Origin: Pseudomonas palleroniana
GTDB taxonomy: Bacteria > Pseudomonadota > Gammaproteobacteria > Pseudomonadales > Pseudomonadaceae
Assembly: GCF_003031675.1 (NCBI RefSeq)
Contig: NZ_PYWX01000029.1
Location: 186,001 to 250,000, forward strand
Direction of reading: 5' to 3'
Length of the DNA stretch: 64,000 nt
This document shows positions 1 to 8,505 of this stretch, piece after piece. Every line of letters begins with the position of its first letter. Position 1 is the stretch's first letter. Position numbers and translations under genes: made by a program. The notes under the pieces were generated by a model. That model saw only the letters and a program-made list of their open reading frames with translations. It had not been told where the DNA came from and did not search any database.

Positions 1-2063
1 AGGACCGCAATTTCTATTGGCACCCGGGGATCAATCCCCCGGCGTTGCTGCGCGCGGCCATGGCCACCTACAGCGGCGGACAGCGCCAGGGCGGTTCGAC
101 CTTGAGCATGCAACTGGCGCGACGCCTGTGGGATTTGAACACCCGCCAAGTGCCCGGCAAATTGCAGCAGATGGCCCTGGCCGTTTGGCTGGAAGCACGT
201 TACAGCAAGCACGACATTCTTGAGGCCTACCTGAACCTGGCCCCCATGGGTGGCAATATCGAGGGCGCCGAGGCGGCCAGCCGTATCTACTTCGGCAAGT
301 CGGCGACCCAGTTGTCCTTGTCCGAGGCCTTGGCGCTGGCGGTGATTCCACAGCAGCCGGGGCGGCGCGCGCGCTTTGGGCCGTCATTGCAAAATGCGCG
401 GCTGCGGTTGATGGCCGACTGGCGCGAGACTTATCCACAAGACCCGCGCAACGACAGTCTGCTGGAGTTGCCCCTGGAAGCGCGCAACCGCCAGCAGATC
501 CCGTTTCTGGCGCCACACCTGAGTGAACAATTGCTGGCGTCCCAAAACGGCAATGAGTTGAACACCACCCTCAGCCTGCCCTTGCAGCAACTTCTGGAAC
601 GCCTGATCAGCGGCTTTATCGCCGAGCGGCGCAGCACCGGTGTGGAAAATGCCACGGCGATCCTGATCGACAGCCGCGACCAGAGTGTCAAGGCGCTGGT
701 GGGCTCGGCCGATTACTTATCCACAGGCATTCATGGTCAGGTCAACGGCGTGTTGTCACGACGTTCGCCAGGGTCGACGCTCAAGCCGTTTTTGTATGGG
801 CTGGCACTGGATCAAGGGGTGATTCATCCCATGAGCATCGTCAAGGACCTGCCCAGTAACTTCGGTTACTTCCAGCCAGAAAATTTCGACGGCAGTTTTG
901 TCGGCCCACTGACGGCACGCGATGCGTTGATCCGTAGTCGTAATATTCCCGCTGTTTGGCTGGCCAGCCAGCTCAAATCGCCTTCGCTGTACGGTTTGCT
1001 GCAACGAGCCGGGATCAAGGGCCTGCGCAACGAGAGCCACTACGGCTTGGCCTTGGCCCTCGGCGGCGGCGAAATGACGCCCGAAGAGCTGGCACGCCTG
1101 TATGTGATGCTCGCGGGTGACGGGCACCTGCGGCCGTTGCGCTATCTGCAGGAACAACCGCAAACCACCGGCGCACAACTGCTGACGCCTCAGGCCGCCT
1201 TCATGGTGCGCGACATGCTGCGCCATAACCCGCGACCGGACGGCTTGCCGGGCCGCCATTGGCGCACCGCGTGGAAAACCGGCACGTCCTGGGGTTTTCA
1301 CGATGCCTGGAGTGCCGGCCTGGTCGGTCCCTATGTGCTGGTGGTGTGGGTCGGTAACTTCGACGGTCGGCCAAACCCGGCGTTTATTGGTGCCAAGACC
1401 GCTGCGCCGCTGTTCTTCCGCATTGCCGACGCCCTGCCACTGGCCTTGCCCAACGTGGTGATCAAAGCCGACAAACCGCCCGCCGGGCTGGTGCGCATCG
1501 ATGTGTGCGCAGCCTCCGGCGAACTGCCCAACCGCTGGTGCCCACAAACCCGCAAGACCTGGTACATCCCTGGCGTGTCACCGATTCGCGTCTCCAACCT
1601 GCACCGTCCGGTGCTGATCGACACCCGCACCGGCAAGGCGGCGTGCCCGCCGTTCGATCCGCAATACACGCGTGAAGAAGTCTTCGAGTTCTGGCCCAGC
1701 GACGTACAGCGCCTGTACCGCGCCGCCGGCCTGCCCCGACGCACACCGCCCAATGTGATGAAAAACTGCCAACCCAACCGCATCAGTGATTCAAGCGAAG
1801 CGCCGCAGATCCGCTCGCCGCTGACGCAGGTCAGTTATCAACTGCGCCTGTCCCAACCACAGGAAAGCATCCCACTGAACGCCAACGCAGCCAGCGATGC
1901 GGTGACGCTGTATTGGTTTGCCGACCAGACGTTGATTGGCCAGGGCTCACCGCAGACCACACTGAACTGGCGGCCGGGCAAGTCGGGAGAGTATCGGTTG
2001 CGGGTCAGTGATGATCAGGGACGCAGTGCGAGCCGGGGGTTGAGGGTGGAGTTTGTGCCGTGA
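1..2063 (+). CDS. pbpC: Penicillin-binding protein 1C, 5' end outside window
   Basis: This is a bifunctional peptidoglycan glycosyltransferase/transpeptidase of the PBP1C type, acting at the outer face of the inner membrane. The frame is open from the first bases of the window (reading DRNFYWHPG), so the gene starts upstream and lacks its N-terminal membrane anchor here. The end of the glycosyltransferase domain is visible (GGSTLSMQLAR). The transpeptidase motifs follow in order: S-T-L-K in SPGSTLKPF, then S-R-N in RSRNIPAVW, then K-T-G in WKTGTSWGF. The last ~90 residues form a small beta domain like the PBP1C C-terminal domain. Assignment to PBP1C rather than PBP1A/B rests on this C-terminal domain and the compact size. 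Confidence 0.93.
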   Translation, partial: DRNFYWHPGINPPALLRAAMATYSGGQRQGGSTLSMQLARRLWDLNTRQVPGKLQQMALAVWLEARYSKHDILEAYLNLAPMGGNIEGAEAASRIYFGKSATQLSLSEALALAVIPQQPGRRARFGPSLQNARLRLMADWRETYPQDPRNDSLLELPLEARNRQQIPFLAPHLSEQLLASQNGNELNTTLSLPLQQLLERLISGFIAERRSTGVENATAILIDSRDQSVKALVGSADYLSTGIHGQVNGVLSRRSPGSTLKPFLYGLALDQGVIHPMSIVKDLPSNFGYFQPENFDGSFVGPLTARDALIRSRNIPAVWLASQLKSPSLYGLLQRAGIKGLRNESHYGLALALGGGEMTPEELARLYVMLAGDGHLRPLRYLQEQPQTTGAQLLTPQAAFMVRDMLRHNPRPDGLPGRHWRTAWKTGTSWGFHDAWSAGLVGPYVLVVWVGNFDGRPNPAFIGAKTAAPLFFRIADALPLALPNVVIKADKPPAGLVRIDVCAASGELPNRWCPQTRKTWYIPGVSPIRVSNLHRPVLIDTRTGKAACPPFDPQYTREEVFEFWPSDVQRLYRAAGLPRRTPPNVMKNCQPNRISDSSEAPQIRSPLTQVSYQLRLSQPQESIPLNANAASDAVTLYWFADQTLIGQGSPQTTLNWRPGKSGEYRLRVSDDQGRSASRGLRVEFVP

Positions 2064-2085
2064 ACCGGCACCTCTGTTACCTGAC

Positions 2086-3288
2086 TCAGTAAAACCGCCG
2101 GTGAAGATCCGGAAATATCATCTGTGCAAACCAGACGGGAAGCCCAGGATAGATCGAACGCGACTTTGCCGAAGGCGCTTCAACCACCCCCATATCAATC
2201 AACTTCTTAAGCTGATCACTCGCTACACGGTCATGCAAACCAGAGAAAATCTTAAAGTCCGCCCGAGCAATTTCGCCCTGAGTCAGCAAGATATGGATGG
2301 CCTTGGCCATTTCTTGTTTCACCCCGGACTCTACGAATACCCCTTCAAGCCCGATCACCCTCTCAAGTCTCTGGCGTAATGTTACAAGGTCCATCGCTTT
2401 CTCTACGTACTCCATCTGATCAATACAGACTTGCAACATGAACTCTACAAACTCGAACAACCCTCCTTGAGTCAACTGACCACGACCGTCGAGGTCCCCT
2501 CGACGAGGCTGATCAGCAGCGCGCAAGCGCCCATAATATTCTTCCTGTTTTCTCGCCAATCCTCGGGAAAGCGACCAAAGGGGTGATGCGAGCCCCAGAC
2601 GCATCAGTTGCAAGTGCGTAATCATGCGCACCACTCGGCCATTCCCATCTTCAAATGGGTGAACAAACGCGAGACGATGGTGATAAGAAAGAGAGCTGAG
2701 AATGCGTGAAGTCAGGTCAGGTTGCCCGCCGTATACATGCTGTAGGCGCTTGAGCATTGGAGTGACTGACTCCCACGCAGGCGCAGCATGGTCCCCTACC
2801 AGAACATTACGTTTTGCTGTATCCCGCAATTGGCCGGGCGCGAGTAATCGACCGTCACTGAGTCGCAAGTCCTTATCGCCGGCACCTACAAAAAGCCGGC
2901 GATGTATCACAGACATAAATTCAGGGGCAAAGAAAACGCTCCAAGGCGCGTCAACTGCTTTTGGTCGTCGCACCACCCGCTCTAGCAACTCCTGAACGCC
3001 GATATGACTTTCCGCCAATTCGCGCAACTCTTTGGAGTCACGCCTCGGCACTCGCGCAGACAAGGTAACAGGCTCCGTATACTGGCCTTCGATCAGGTTG
3101 CTGTAATAGCTATTGGTGATTCGCATCAGCCCGCCGATACGCATGGCGGTATTTTCGGGGAGTAAGCCAGTGAGTTTTCCTGCACGGAACGACAGCGTCT
3201 CCGCCGTACGTAAAATCGACGCAGGAAAACCAGAAGATGGCCAGATAGGCTCCAACCAGTGATTTCCGGATATGAATTGCTGCGCCAT
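2086..3288 (-). CDS. Fic family protein (class II, self-inhibited)
   Basis: Fic enzymes usually transfer AMP from ATP to a hydroxyl of a target protein. The core motif HPFEDGNGRVVR is intact, with catalytic His and the GNGR nucleotide loop. Near residue 70 the N-terminal helix reads SNLIEG, which fits the [S/T]xxxE[G/N] inhibitory motif and makes this class II. The C-terminal ~100 residues look like a winged helix, so it may bind DNA. A GTG at 3297 is possible, but the ATG at 3288 is preferred because AAGG lies 8 nt before it. Two 17-bp repeats upstream suggest autoregulation. The gene lies outside the Tn7-like element, convergent with pbpC; its target is unknown. Confidence 0.88.
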   Translation of the reverse strand: MAQQFISGNHWLEPIWPSSGFPASILRTAETLSFRAGKLTGLLPENTAMRIGGLMRITNSYYSNLIEGQYTEPVTLSARVPRRDSKELRELAESHIGVQELLERVVRRPKAVDAPWSVFFAPEFMSVIHRRLFVGAGDKDLRLSDGRLLAPGQLRDTAKRNVLVGDHAAPAWESVTPMLKRLQHVYGGQPDLTSRILSSLSYHHRLAFVHPFEDGNGRVVRMITHLQLMRLGLASPLWSLSRGLARKQEEYYGRLRAADQPRRGDLDGRGQLTQGGLFEFVEFMLQVCIDQMEYVEKAMDLVTLRQRLERVIGLEGVFVESGVKQEMAKAIHILLTQGEIARADFKIFSGLHDRVASDQLKKLIDMGVVEAPSAKSRSIYPGLPVWFAQMIFPDLHRRFY

Positions 3289-3301
3289 TTTTCTCACCTT
3301 A

Positions 3302-3410
3302 TTCCGATTTATTTTCGGATCTATTTTCCCCTAATCTCCAATAATAACGGGATGATTCGACATTTTTATACAACTATTTAGTAGAGAATTTTCCGATTTA
3401 TTTTCTGATT
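3302..3410. promoter_or_regulatory. Paired palindromic repeats upstream of the Fic gene
   Basis: CCGATTTATTTTCGGAT (3304-3320) recurs as CCGATTTATTTTCTGAT (3393-3409), with one mismatch and starts 89 bp apart. The first copy has inverted arms TCCGA and TCGGA around TTTATTT. The stretch is AT-rich and lies directly before the Fic start codon. A role as operator for the Fic protein or another regulator is inferred. Confidence 0.5.
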
Positions 3411-3426
3411 ATTTAAACCTATGCAA

Positions 3427-3780
3427 TTAGCTCCACATAACTCGACTCCCTCCCCCCGTCGCCCCAGATAACCAGCCCCATTTGAAATGCAACGTGGTAT
3501 GTCCGGCGGCGTCGACACCGAGGGTGCCACGCGACCAACCGCACAGCAGCTCACCTTCCACGGTCAGGCACTGATACAGCAACTCGATAGTGTCCGGGCC
3601 GGTCACTCGCCCGACTTGCGTGCCCAGCCGAATCCGACCGCCCTGGTAGGTGCCGGAAATGGCCTCGCCCTCGACCAGGTAATGAAACACCGTATCCGCG
3701 CCGGATAGCCCGTGGGCATTATTGGCGACGGTGAATCGGCGGTTGTTCAAGCGCTGGTGAATCTGGGAAGGGGTTTGCAT
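3427..3780 (-). CDS. Small conserved hypothetical protein
   Basis: This is a 117-residue soluble protein with no signal peptide or membrane segment. It reads as a series of short beta strands (GEAISGTYQGGRIRLGTQVGRV, then LLYQCLTVEGELLCGW), and similar small Pseudomonas proteins are often labelled n-acetylglutamate synthase without visible enzymatic motifs. The start MQTPSQIHQ at 3780 is preferred over the upstream alternative at 3849. That upstream start would lie inside the left end of the Tn7-like element, which inserted about 40 bp before this gene and may have removed its native promoter. Function unknown. Confidence 0.6.
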   Translation of the reverse strand: MQTPSQIHQRLNNRRFTVANNAHGLSGADTVFHYLVEGEAISGTYQGGRIRLGTQVGRVTGPDTIELLYQCLTVEGELLCGWSRGTLGVDAAGHTTLHFKWGWLSGATGGGSRVMWS

Positions 3781-3818
3781 CGAAGTGGCATCCTTGCACG
3801 GGAGGCCTGGAGACCCAG

Positions 3819-3823
3819 GGCGG
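3819..3823. repeat. Left target-site duplication GGCGG
   Basis: GGCGG immediately precedes the TGT at 3824 and is repeated exactly after the ACA ending at 21865. Five-bp duplications are typical of Tn7-family insertion. Confidence 0.85.
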
Positions 3824-3972
3824 TGTGACGAAATAATAAACTTTGTCACACCCCCCTTTGTATTCCGTGGCCTGCACGGGACTATACCGCTTGCTCTTTG
3901 TAAATAAAGCCCGTCACAAAACGCAAAATTTCCAAAAAAACCGCCCCGCTGTAAACAATAAAGGTTGTCACA
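3824..3972 (+). repeat. Left end with three TnsB-type repeats
   Basis: Three direct copies of a motif approximating aATAAAnnttGTCACA lie at 3824-3850, 3899-3918 and 3950-3972. The innermost copy matches the right-end copy over 21 consecutive nucleotides. Spaced repeats of this kind are the TnsB transposase binding sites of Tn7-family left ends. The protein partner is inferred. Confidence 0.75.
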
Positions 3973-4209
3973 AAGTCATCCACCATTGGAAATGGTTAAG
4001 GTCACTGCTGGGGTATTCCAACGCAGCGCTAAATCTTATGGACGATAGCACCTCGCTTCACCTCCGCTGACCAGCTTCAATATTTACTCGGGAATGCGTT
4101 CTGCTCTTGGCGGATGTATCTAGAGAGCAGGGGTTGAGAGGGAGATGTAGTAGCCTGACTCGTTGTGCGGGGATCATCGCTGGAGTCAAGTCACGCTCCG
4201 TGGGGACAT

Positions 4210-4449
4210 CAGCAACTGGTGCTGGTCTCAGCTGATACCGATATGACCCCTGCACTGCGGGCGCTCCGAGAAGACTTTCCCGATCTGCGCATCGGCGTGA
4301 TTTTGCCGCACCGCGAAGAAATCAGGCGAACGATCCCCGGCTCTTTAAAGGAGCATTCACACTGGATGCGTCACATCGTTACGACAGAAGAACTGGCCAA
4401 GCTTCAATCTACGGACCGTGTACCGGAGCTCAAAAAACCAGGCCATTAA
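4210..4449 (+). pseudogene. C-terminal fragment of an NYN/PIN-like nuclease
   Basis: From about 4210 the frame reads QQLVLVSADTDMTPALRAL and then FPDLRIGVILPH. This resembles the second half of NYN-domain (PIN-like) RNases, where an S-x-D-x-D strand is followed by a helix and a strand ending in P. The N-terminal half with the first acidic residues is absent, and the sequence before 4200 shows no related frame. The fragment ends at a TAA at 4447. It is best read as a remnant left inside the transposon left end. The alternative is a short unrelated ORF. Confidence 0.45.
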
Positions 4450-4499
4450 GCCTGGGTACTGGTAGTTCTCGCGAAGCGAATTCCGTTAATTGTGGAAGA

Positions 4500-4526
4500 G
4501 GTACCGGAGCGAATTGCCCCGGTACC
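4500..4526. repeat. Inverted repeat between NYN remnant and large ORF
   Basis: GGTACCGG (4500-4507) and CCGGTACC (4519-4526) form a perfect 8-bp stem with an 11-nt loop. No T-run follows on either strand, so it is not a classical terminator, although it sits where two transcripts would converge. Confidence 0.4.
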
Positions 4527-4546
4527 TGGTTGGCGTTCGGAAGGGG

Positions 4547-6658
4547 TTATGGCAATAGCTCAACGCGGTATTGGTTTTCAGCTGCCCGCTGAATCACGTG
4601 TGTCAATTTCTCCAGGTTAGAGACCGAAACCGGTTTTTCGGCAGCATCACGCGACGTTTCTTCGACCATCGCCCCCACGGCCCAGTACCCATGCTTGCGA
4701 GCTTCCATCCAACGGCGGCCTGCGTCAGCATTCCACTTTTTGGCCCCTAGAATGTAGCGATCTTGGTCAGCCAATTTGCTCAAGAACACAGTCAGAGCCT
4801 TACCCTCGTCCACCACGTCCTTTATAGCCAAGCCATCCACCAGGATCGCATTCACGAGCAACGCGCGCGTGTCTGCGGAGAAGCGCGCCGTTTCGCGAGC
4901 ACTCTCTACCGCTTGCAGGCTAAAGATGGTCAACCAACTCAACAGCGCGGCTTTCGTTCGAAAGTCGCGAGTGCCGGGAACGTTCAGCGAATACCCGTCT
5001 GACGACATCGCGAGAGCAACACCGACAACGTAGTCGTTGTAGTCATCGAGCTCGGGCATGGCTTCCTTGGTTCGCTGGCCAGCGGCAACCAATTTCTGAT
5101 CACTTACCCGCTGGATGATCACAGGCGTCAGGATTTGGGCGAAACGGACGTACGCCTGATCAGGGCTCAAGTGGCGCTGGGCGAGATCCAACGCTTTTTG
5201 AATGCCGGCAGTCGACGCGATCATGCGCTGCGCCTGAAGGATTGCGGCCGCGACTGAACGATCAAGCTCGTAATGCAGTTCGGTTCGGTAGGCTGGCAGC
5301 GCCTCAGTCAACATGTGGTCACGCTCCATCTTCACGTTGGGTGTGCCCATGGCGGAAACGACTGTTTGCGGAATGTCGTCGACAGTGAGCCAGTCGTGGA
5401 GACGGATATAGGTAATTTGCCTCTCGTAGAAGTTGGGACCGCACAACCGGTCAGTTGCTACCGTTCGTGGCCGCAGTTGACCATCTACGATCGTAGGACC
5501 CGGCGCGATGTCCATAAGATCGTCAGGAAAACGACCGTCATCGAGCACGACACCTTCGATGGCAACCAGATCAACCGGATTCATTTTCACCAGGTCGGCC
5601 AGCCCTTTCGAAATGAGACGGCTGATTTCTGCCTCGTGATGAACTGCCTGTGGCGCAAGCGCATACATCTGCTCGGCACCTTCGTACTCGACGTAGGTCC
5701 GGCCGGGATGGCGAGGGTTTTGGTTGTCAACGTAGTCGTGGACCATGTTGCCCCCGGTCTCAGTGACAAAGCTGACCAGTCGGCCCTTGCCTTCGCCCAC
5801 CTCCAGGTTCCGGACATTCAAATGCCGGGGAGCACGCCCGCCAGCGAGTGAGGCCATCGCCTCCGTTAGGCCGCCGTCGTCGCGGCTGATCACCGGTACC
5901 AGGCCGCGCAGCTGACGGTTGATCAGGCTGCGGCCGCGAAACACTCCAGCTTCGTTGAACAGCGAAATGGTCTCATACCCCAGCGGAGTGAGTTCCTTTT
6001 GGCGCACCGCATCTAGCAGTTTGCTTGATGCTGGGATCAGCACATCACGCACGTAAGCATCACGCAGCGCGCTCATGTCTGTGAGCGTTGCGTACTGAGG
6101 CTCGTGTTTCAGCGCTTCAAGAAGCTCCGGCCGCAGTTGGTCGACCGCAGTGACCAGCTTGTCCCAGATGAAGGTGTCGCCGTTTTCGAAGATGGCGTAC
6201 GAATAACCAGGTGCACCCAGCGCCAGCAGGTCGGAGACGGACATATGGGACAGTCCTAGGGTGGCCACGTGCACGGCCGGACTCAAGCGATCATCACGCA
6301 AGATCGACGGTGGAACTGGCCGGGCAGTGGTGCGGCAAGCATCCAGGTTGCTGAGGTGAAGCTTGCCCGCGAGTGTTTTCGCGTCATCGGCCGGAAGGTT
6401 CCATTGCTCAGCGATACGTTGGCCCACGGCCTCGATCACTTGAGCGAGTGGAATCGGGGCCCCTTGATATACAGGGCCGAGCTTCTGAGCGCTGATGAGC
6501 ATCTCATTGTACTTGCCGTAGCCAATGAGCACGGCGAATTCGCGCTGCACAGTGGAGAGCGATGGTGCACCAATGGGGTAGTGCTTGCGGAAGAGGGCAA
6601 TGGTTTTTTTGATCCGAGCACTGTCGAGGTCGGACGTTGTAACAGGAATACGAAGCAT
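4547..6658 (-). CDS. Large unrecognised cargo protein (703 aa)
   Basis: I do not recognise this family. The protein is soluble by inspection, with no signal peptide, no clear membrane helix and no Walker or nuclease motif that I can identify. The first ~60 residues (helix, then SLSTVQREFAVLIGYGKYNEML) recall the small helical module that begins some plasmid and phage glyoxalase-superfamily-like proteins. The start at 6658 is chosen because GGGAG lies 6 nt before the ATG; the frame extends upstream without further sense. The gene lies alone, next to the transposon left end. Its length and intact frame argue that it is functional. Confidence 0.7.
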   Translation of the reverse strand: MLRIPVTTSDLDSARIKKTIALFRKHYPIGAPSLSTVQREFAVLIGYGKYNEMLISAQKLGPVYQGAPIPLAQVIEAVGQRIAEQWNLPADDAKTLAGKLHLSNLDACRTTARPVPPSILRDDRLSPAVHVATLGLSHMSVSDLLALGAPGYSYAIFENGDTFIWDKLVTAVDQLRPELLEALKHEPQYATLTDMSALRDAYVRDVLIPASSKLLDAVRQKELTPLGYETISLFNEAGVFRGRSLINRQLRGLVPVISRDDGGLTEAMASLAGGRAPRHLNVRNLEVGEGKGRLVSFVTETGGNMVHDYVDNQNPRHPGRTYVEYEGAEQMYALAPQAVHHEAEISRLISKGLADLVKMNPVDLVAIEGVVLDDGRFPDDLMDIAPGPTIVDGQLRPRTVATDRLCGPNFYERQITYIRLHDWLTVDDIPQTVVSAMGTPNVKMERDHMLTEALPAYRTELHYELDRSVAAAILQAQRMIASTAGIQKALDLAQRHLSPDQAYVRFAQILTPVIIQRVSDQKLVAAGQRTKEAMPELDDYNDYVVGVALAMSSDGYSLNVPGTRDFRTKAALLSWLTIFSLQAVESARETARFSADTRALLVNAILVDGLAIKDVVDEGKALTVFLSKLADQDRYILGAKKWNADAGRRWMEARKHGYWAVGAMVEETSRDAAEKPVSVSNLEKLTHVIQRAAENQYRVELLP

Positions 6659-7167
6659 GTGGATCTCCCAATGCAGGGCACGTGTCTCGCACAGTAGCTG
6701 GCTGGCTGTGTTGGGGTGTGCGCCTGACTTTTGAAAGGTCGAGGTTCGTATCCAACAGGATGTGTTTTTCTGGTGAAGCGGTACCGCAAGAATGGTTTCG
6801 TATCCAAAGAATTCGCTGAAGCCAGCAGCACCGAACGAAACCAGTCCGGCTTGTGGCAAATGGTAGAGGGCAAAAAATTATTGTCAAGCGAGATCGTTAG
6901 CCGCCGCGCCCGGCACGGTTCAGCGAGCGCTATAGGCAGGCGACTGTACGAGAAAACTGGGTAAATCGCTGGTTTTGTGAGTTGGTGCGGCCACTATCTT
7001 CATGCCATGGCAGACCGGCGCCGAAACGATAGATACACCAAAGCAAATCCTTGGATTCGTGAACACAGCCCCTGGCCAATATCGTGTGCCAAAAAGCTGG
7101 GCCGTTCGTGTTGAAGTGGTTCGCGTATCGCGGGCGGCAGGCAAACGGCGCGTGGTCTGCCGTCAGG
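6659..7167. other. No confident gene
   Basis: This 509-bp stretch lies between two genes read leftward and probably holds the promoter of the 703-aa protein gene. A 58-codon plus-strand ORF (7002-7178, starting MPWQTGAET and ending QVNP) overlaps the 3' end of the protease gene; it could be real but has no visible motif or strong ribosome site. A segment near 6740 resembles a tRNA T-arm but has no matching partner. Confidence 0.5.
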
Positions 7168-8289
7168 TCAATCCGTAGTTTTCTGAGACTTATGGCCTTG
7201 GTTATGGGTGTCGAGAAGCTTGATCACATACTTCGAGTCCAGAAAATTCAGCTTTCGTGATTGAGACCTACCCCGGAGAATCATCCCCACGTAATAAAAC
7301 TTGTCGTCAAACTTGGCGAAGACCGGCCCCCCACTCAGCAAATTCAGATCGTGATCAACCTCCTCGATATCCATGACGTGCACACCATCTAGCAGAACCC
7401 CCGCAGCTACCCCCGTGATGATTACCGCGATTTCGTTGATCTTGAAATTCTCGAAATCGTAGCGGTCATCAAGATCCGGGTATCCTGCTGCATAGAGTTG
7501 CTGGCCTGGCGAGAGATCGGTGGCCGGCTTGCTCCACCGCTCAAGGTCCCAAGCCCAAAAGCCGTTGTTTGACCCTGGGTATCCCTTGATGTGCCAGGCG
7601 TAGATGTCATCGAGCTCATCTCTGTCCGGTGGGAGGTCATGACTGGGCGAGATGCCTCCGTACATGTCCAAAGGAACAGGGCTCTCCGGCAGCAAGAGGC
7701 GAAATTCCTTCCTGTTAGCACCAAGGTTTTCGATGACGTGAAGGGCAGTCACGGCGAAGTCGACACCTCCCCAGCACACAACGAAAAGCGACCCACCACC
7801 CCACTGTGCATTGTCGTAAGACGTAGGCCCAGGCTTTGTCTGAAAGAGAACTGGTCGCGTACCAGTGAGAATCGCGGAGTGTAGGTGTAGGTCGTCAGTT
7901 TTTTCGGCGAGCGAGGTGAAGAAGAGCGCATTTTCGATGTAGGTGTCGTAGTTCAACCCCAAAGCCACATGGTTGTGCTTCCGATAGAGCGCGCTCAATT
8001 CATGGATGCAATCTTGTAACTGAAAGAAAGCACACAGAAATAGCTCATGGGCTAAGGCTGGATCGGAGTTTTTTACGGCCAAAGCTGCTAGGAGTTCCTG
8101 ACTCTGATGCTCTGTTGCATCAGCATTTCGCCGCCAATACCGGGCAAAATCATCCTGACCCTTGTTATCATAAAATGTCGCTAGATCAAGCGCTGCTTGG
8201 CGATCGCCATCCTTCCACTTATTGATTTTTGTTCCGATGAATTCACCGTCCGAGTCCGGTTCTTGTGCGTCTTGATAAATAGGTGGCAT
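7168..8289 (-). CDS. Trypsin-like serine protease with helical N-terminus
   Basis: The protein has 373 residues. Around residues 165-185 it reads FVVCWGGVDFAVTALHVIE, which places a catalytic His in the usual trypsin-fold context (T-A-x-H-V). Near residue 320 LLSGGPVFAKF supplies the Ser in the S-G-G-P motif, followed by a typical closing strand. An Asp in between is plausible (AWDLERW), but I cannot fix it. The first ~110 residues are helical and TPR/Sel1-like (DRQAALDLATFYDNKGQDD). No signal peptide is seen, so it is probably cytoplasmic, as in many defence-associated proteases. It lies 216 bp after a GIY-YIG-like gene in the same direction and may work with it. Confidence 0.72.
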   Translation of the reverse strand: MPPIYQDAQEPDSDGEFIGTKINKWKDGDRQAALDLATFYDNKGQDDFARYWRRNADATEHQSQELLAALAVKNSDPALAHELFLCAFFQLQDCIHELSALYRKHNHVALGLNYDTYIENALFFTSLAEKTDDLHLHSAILTGTRPVLFQTKPGPTSYDNAQWGGGSLFVVCWGGVDFAVTALHVIENLGANRKEFRLLLPESPVPLDMYGGISPSHDLPPDRDELDDIYAWHIKGYPGSNNGFWAWDLERWSKPATDLSPGQQLYAAGYPDLDDRYDFENFKINEIAVIITGVAAGVLLDGVHVMDIEEVDHDLNLLSGGPVFAKFDDKFYYVGMILRGRSQSRKLNFLDSKYVIKLLDTHNQGHKSQKTTD

Positions 8290-8505
8290 AGATTTTTCTT
8301 AGCTGCTGCTCGAATTGGCGACCCTTTGACCGCGCGGCAGTCGTCTTCTGTCCTGGAACACGATGGCGTCACACACGGCACGGTACCCGCATGCAGCCTG
8401 CTGAGGCCACAACCCTGTGGGAAAAGCGGAATCGGAAGCAAGCTGCTAACTGATATCAATTTCTTGCAAAAGTGTCTGTGTCCGAGCAACCGTACAGCCG
8501 GACGC

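Noticed and set aside
6736..6760. tRNA T-arm-like sequence near GGTTCGTATCC
   Set aside because: No acceptor stem, anticodon arm or D-arm can be paired around it, so it is neither a tRNA gene nor a clear tRNA fragment.
7002..7178. 58-codon plus-strand ORF beginning MPWQTGAET
   Set aside because: There is no clear ribosome site or motif, and it overlaps the 3' end of the protease gene; it is kept only as a possibility.
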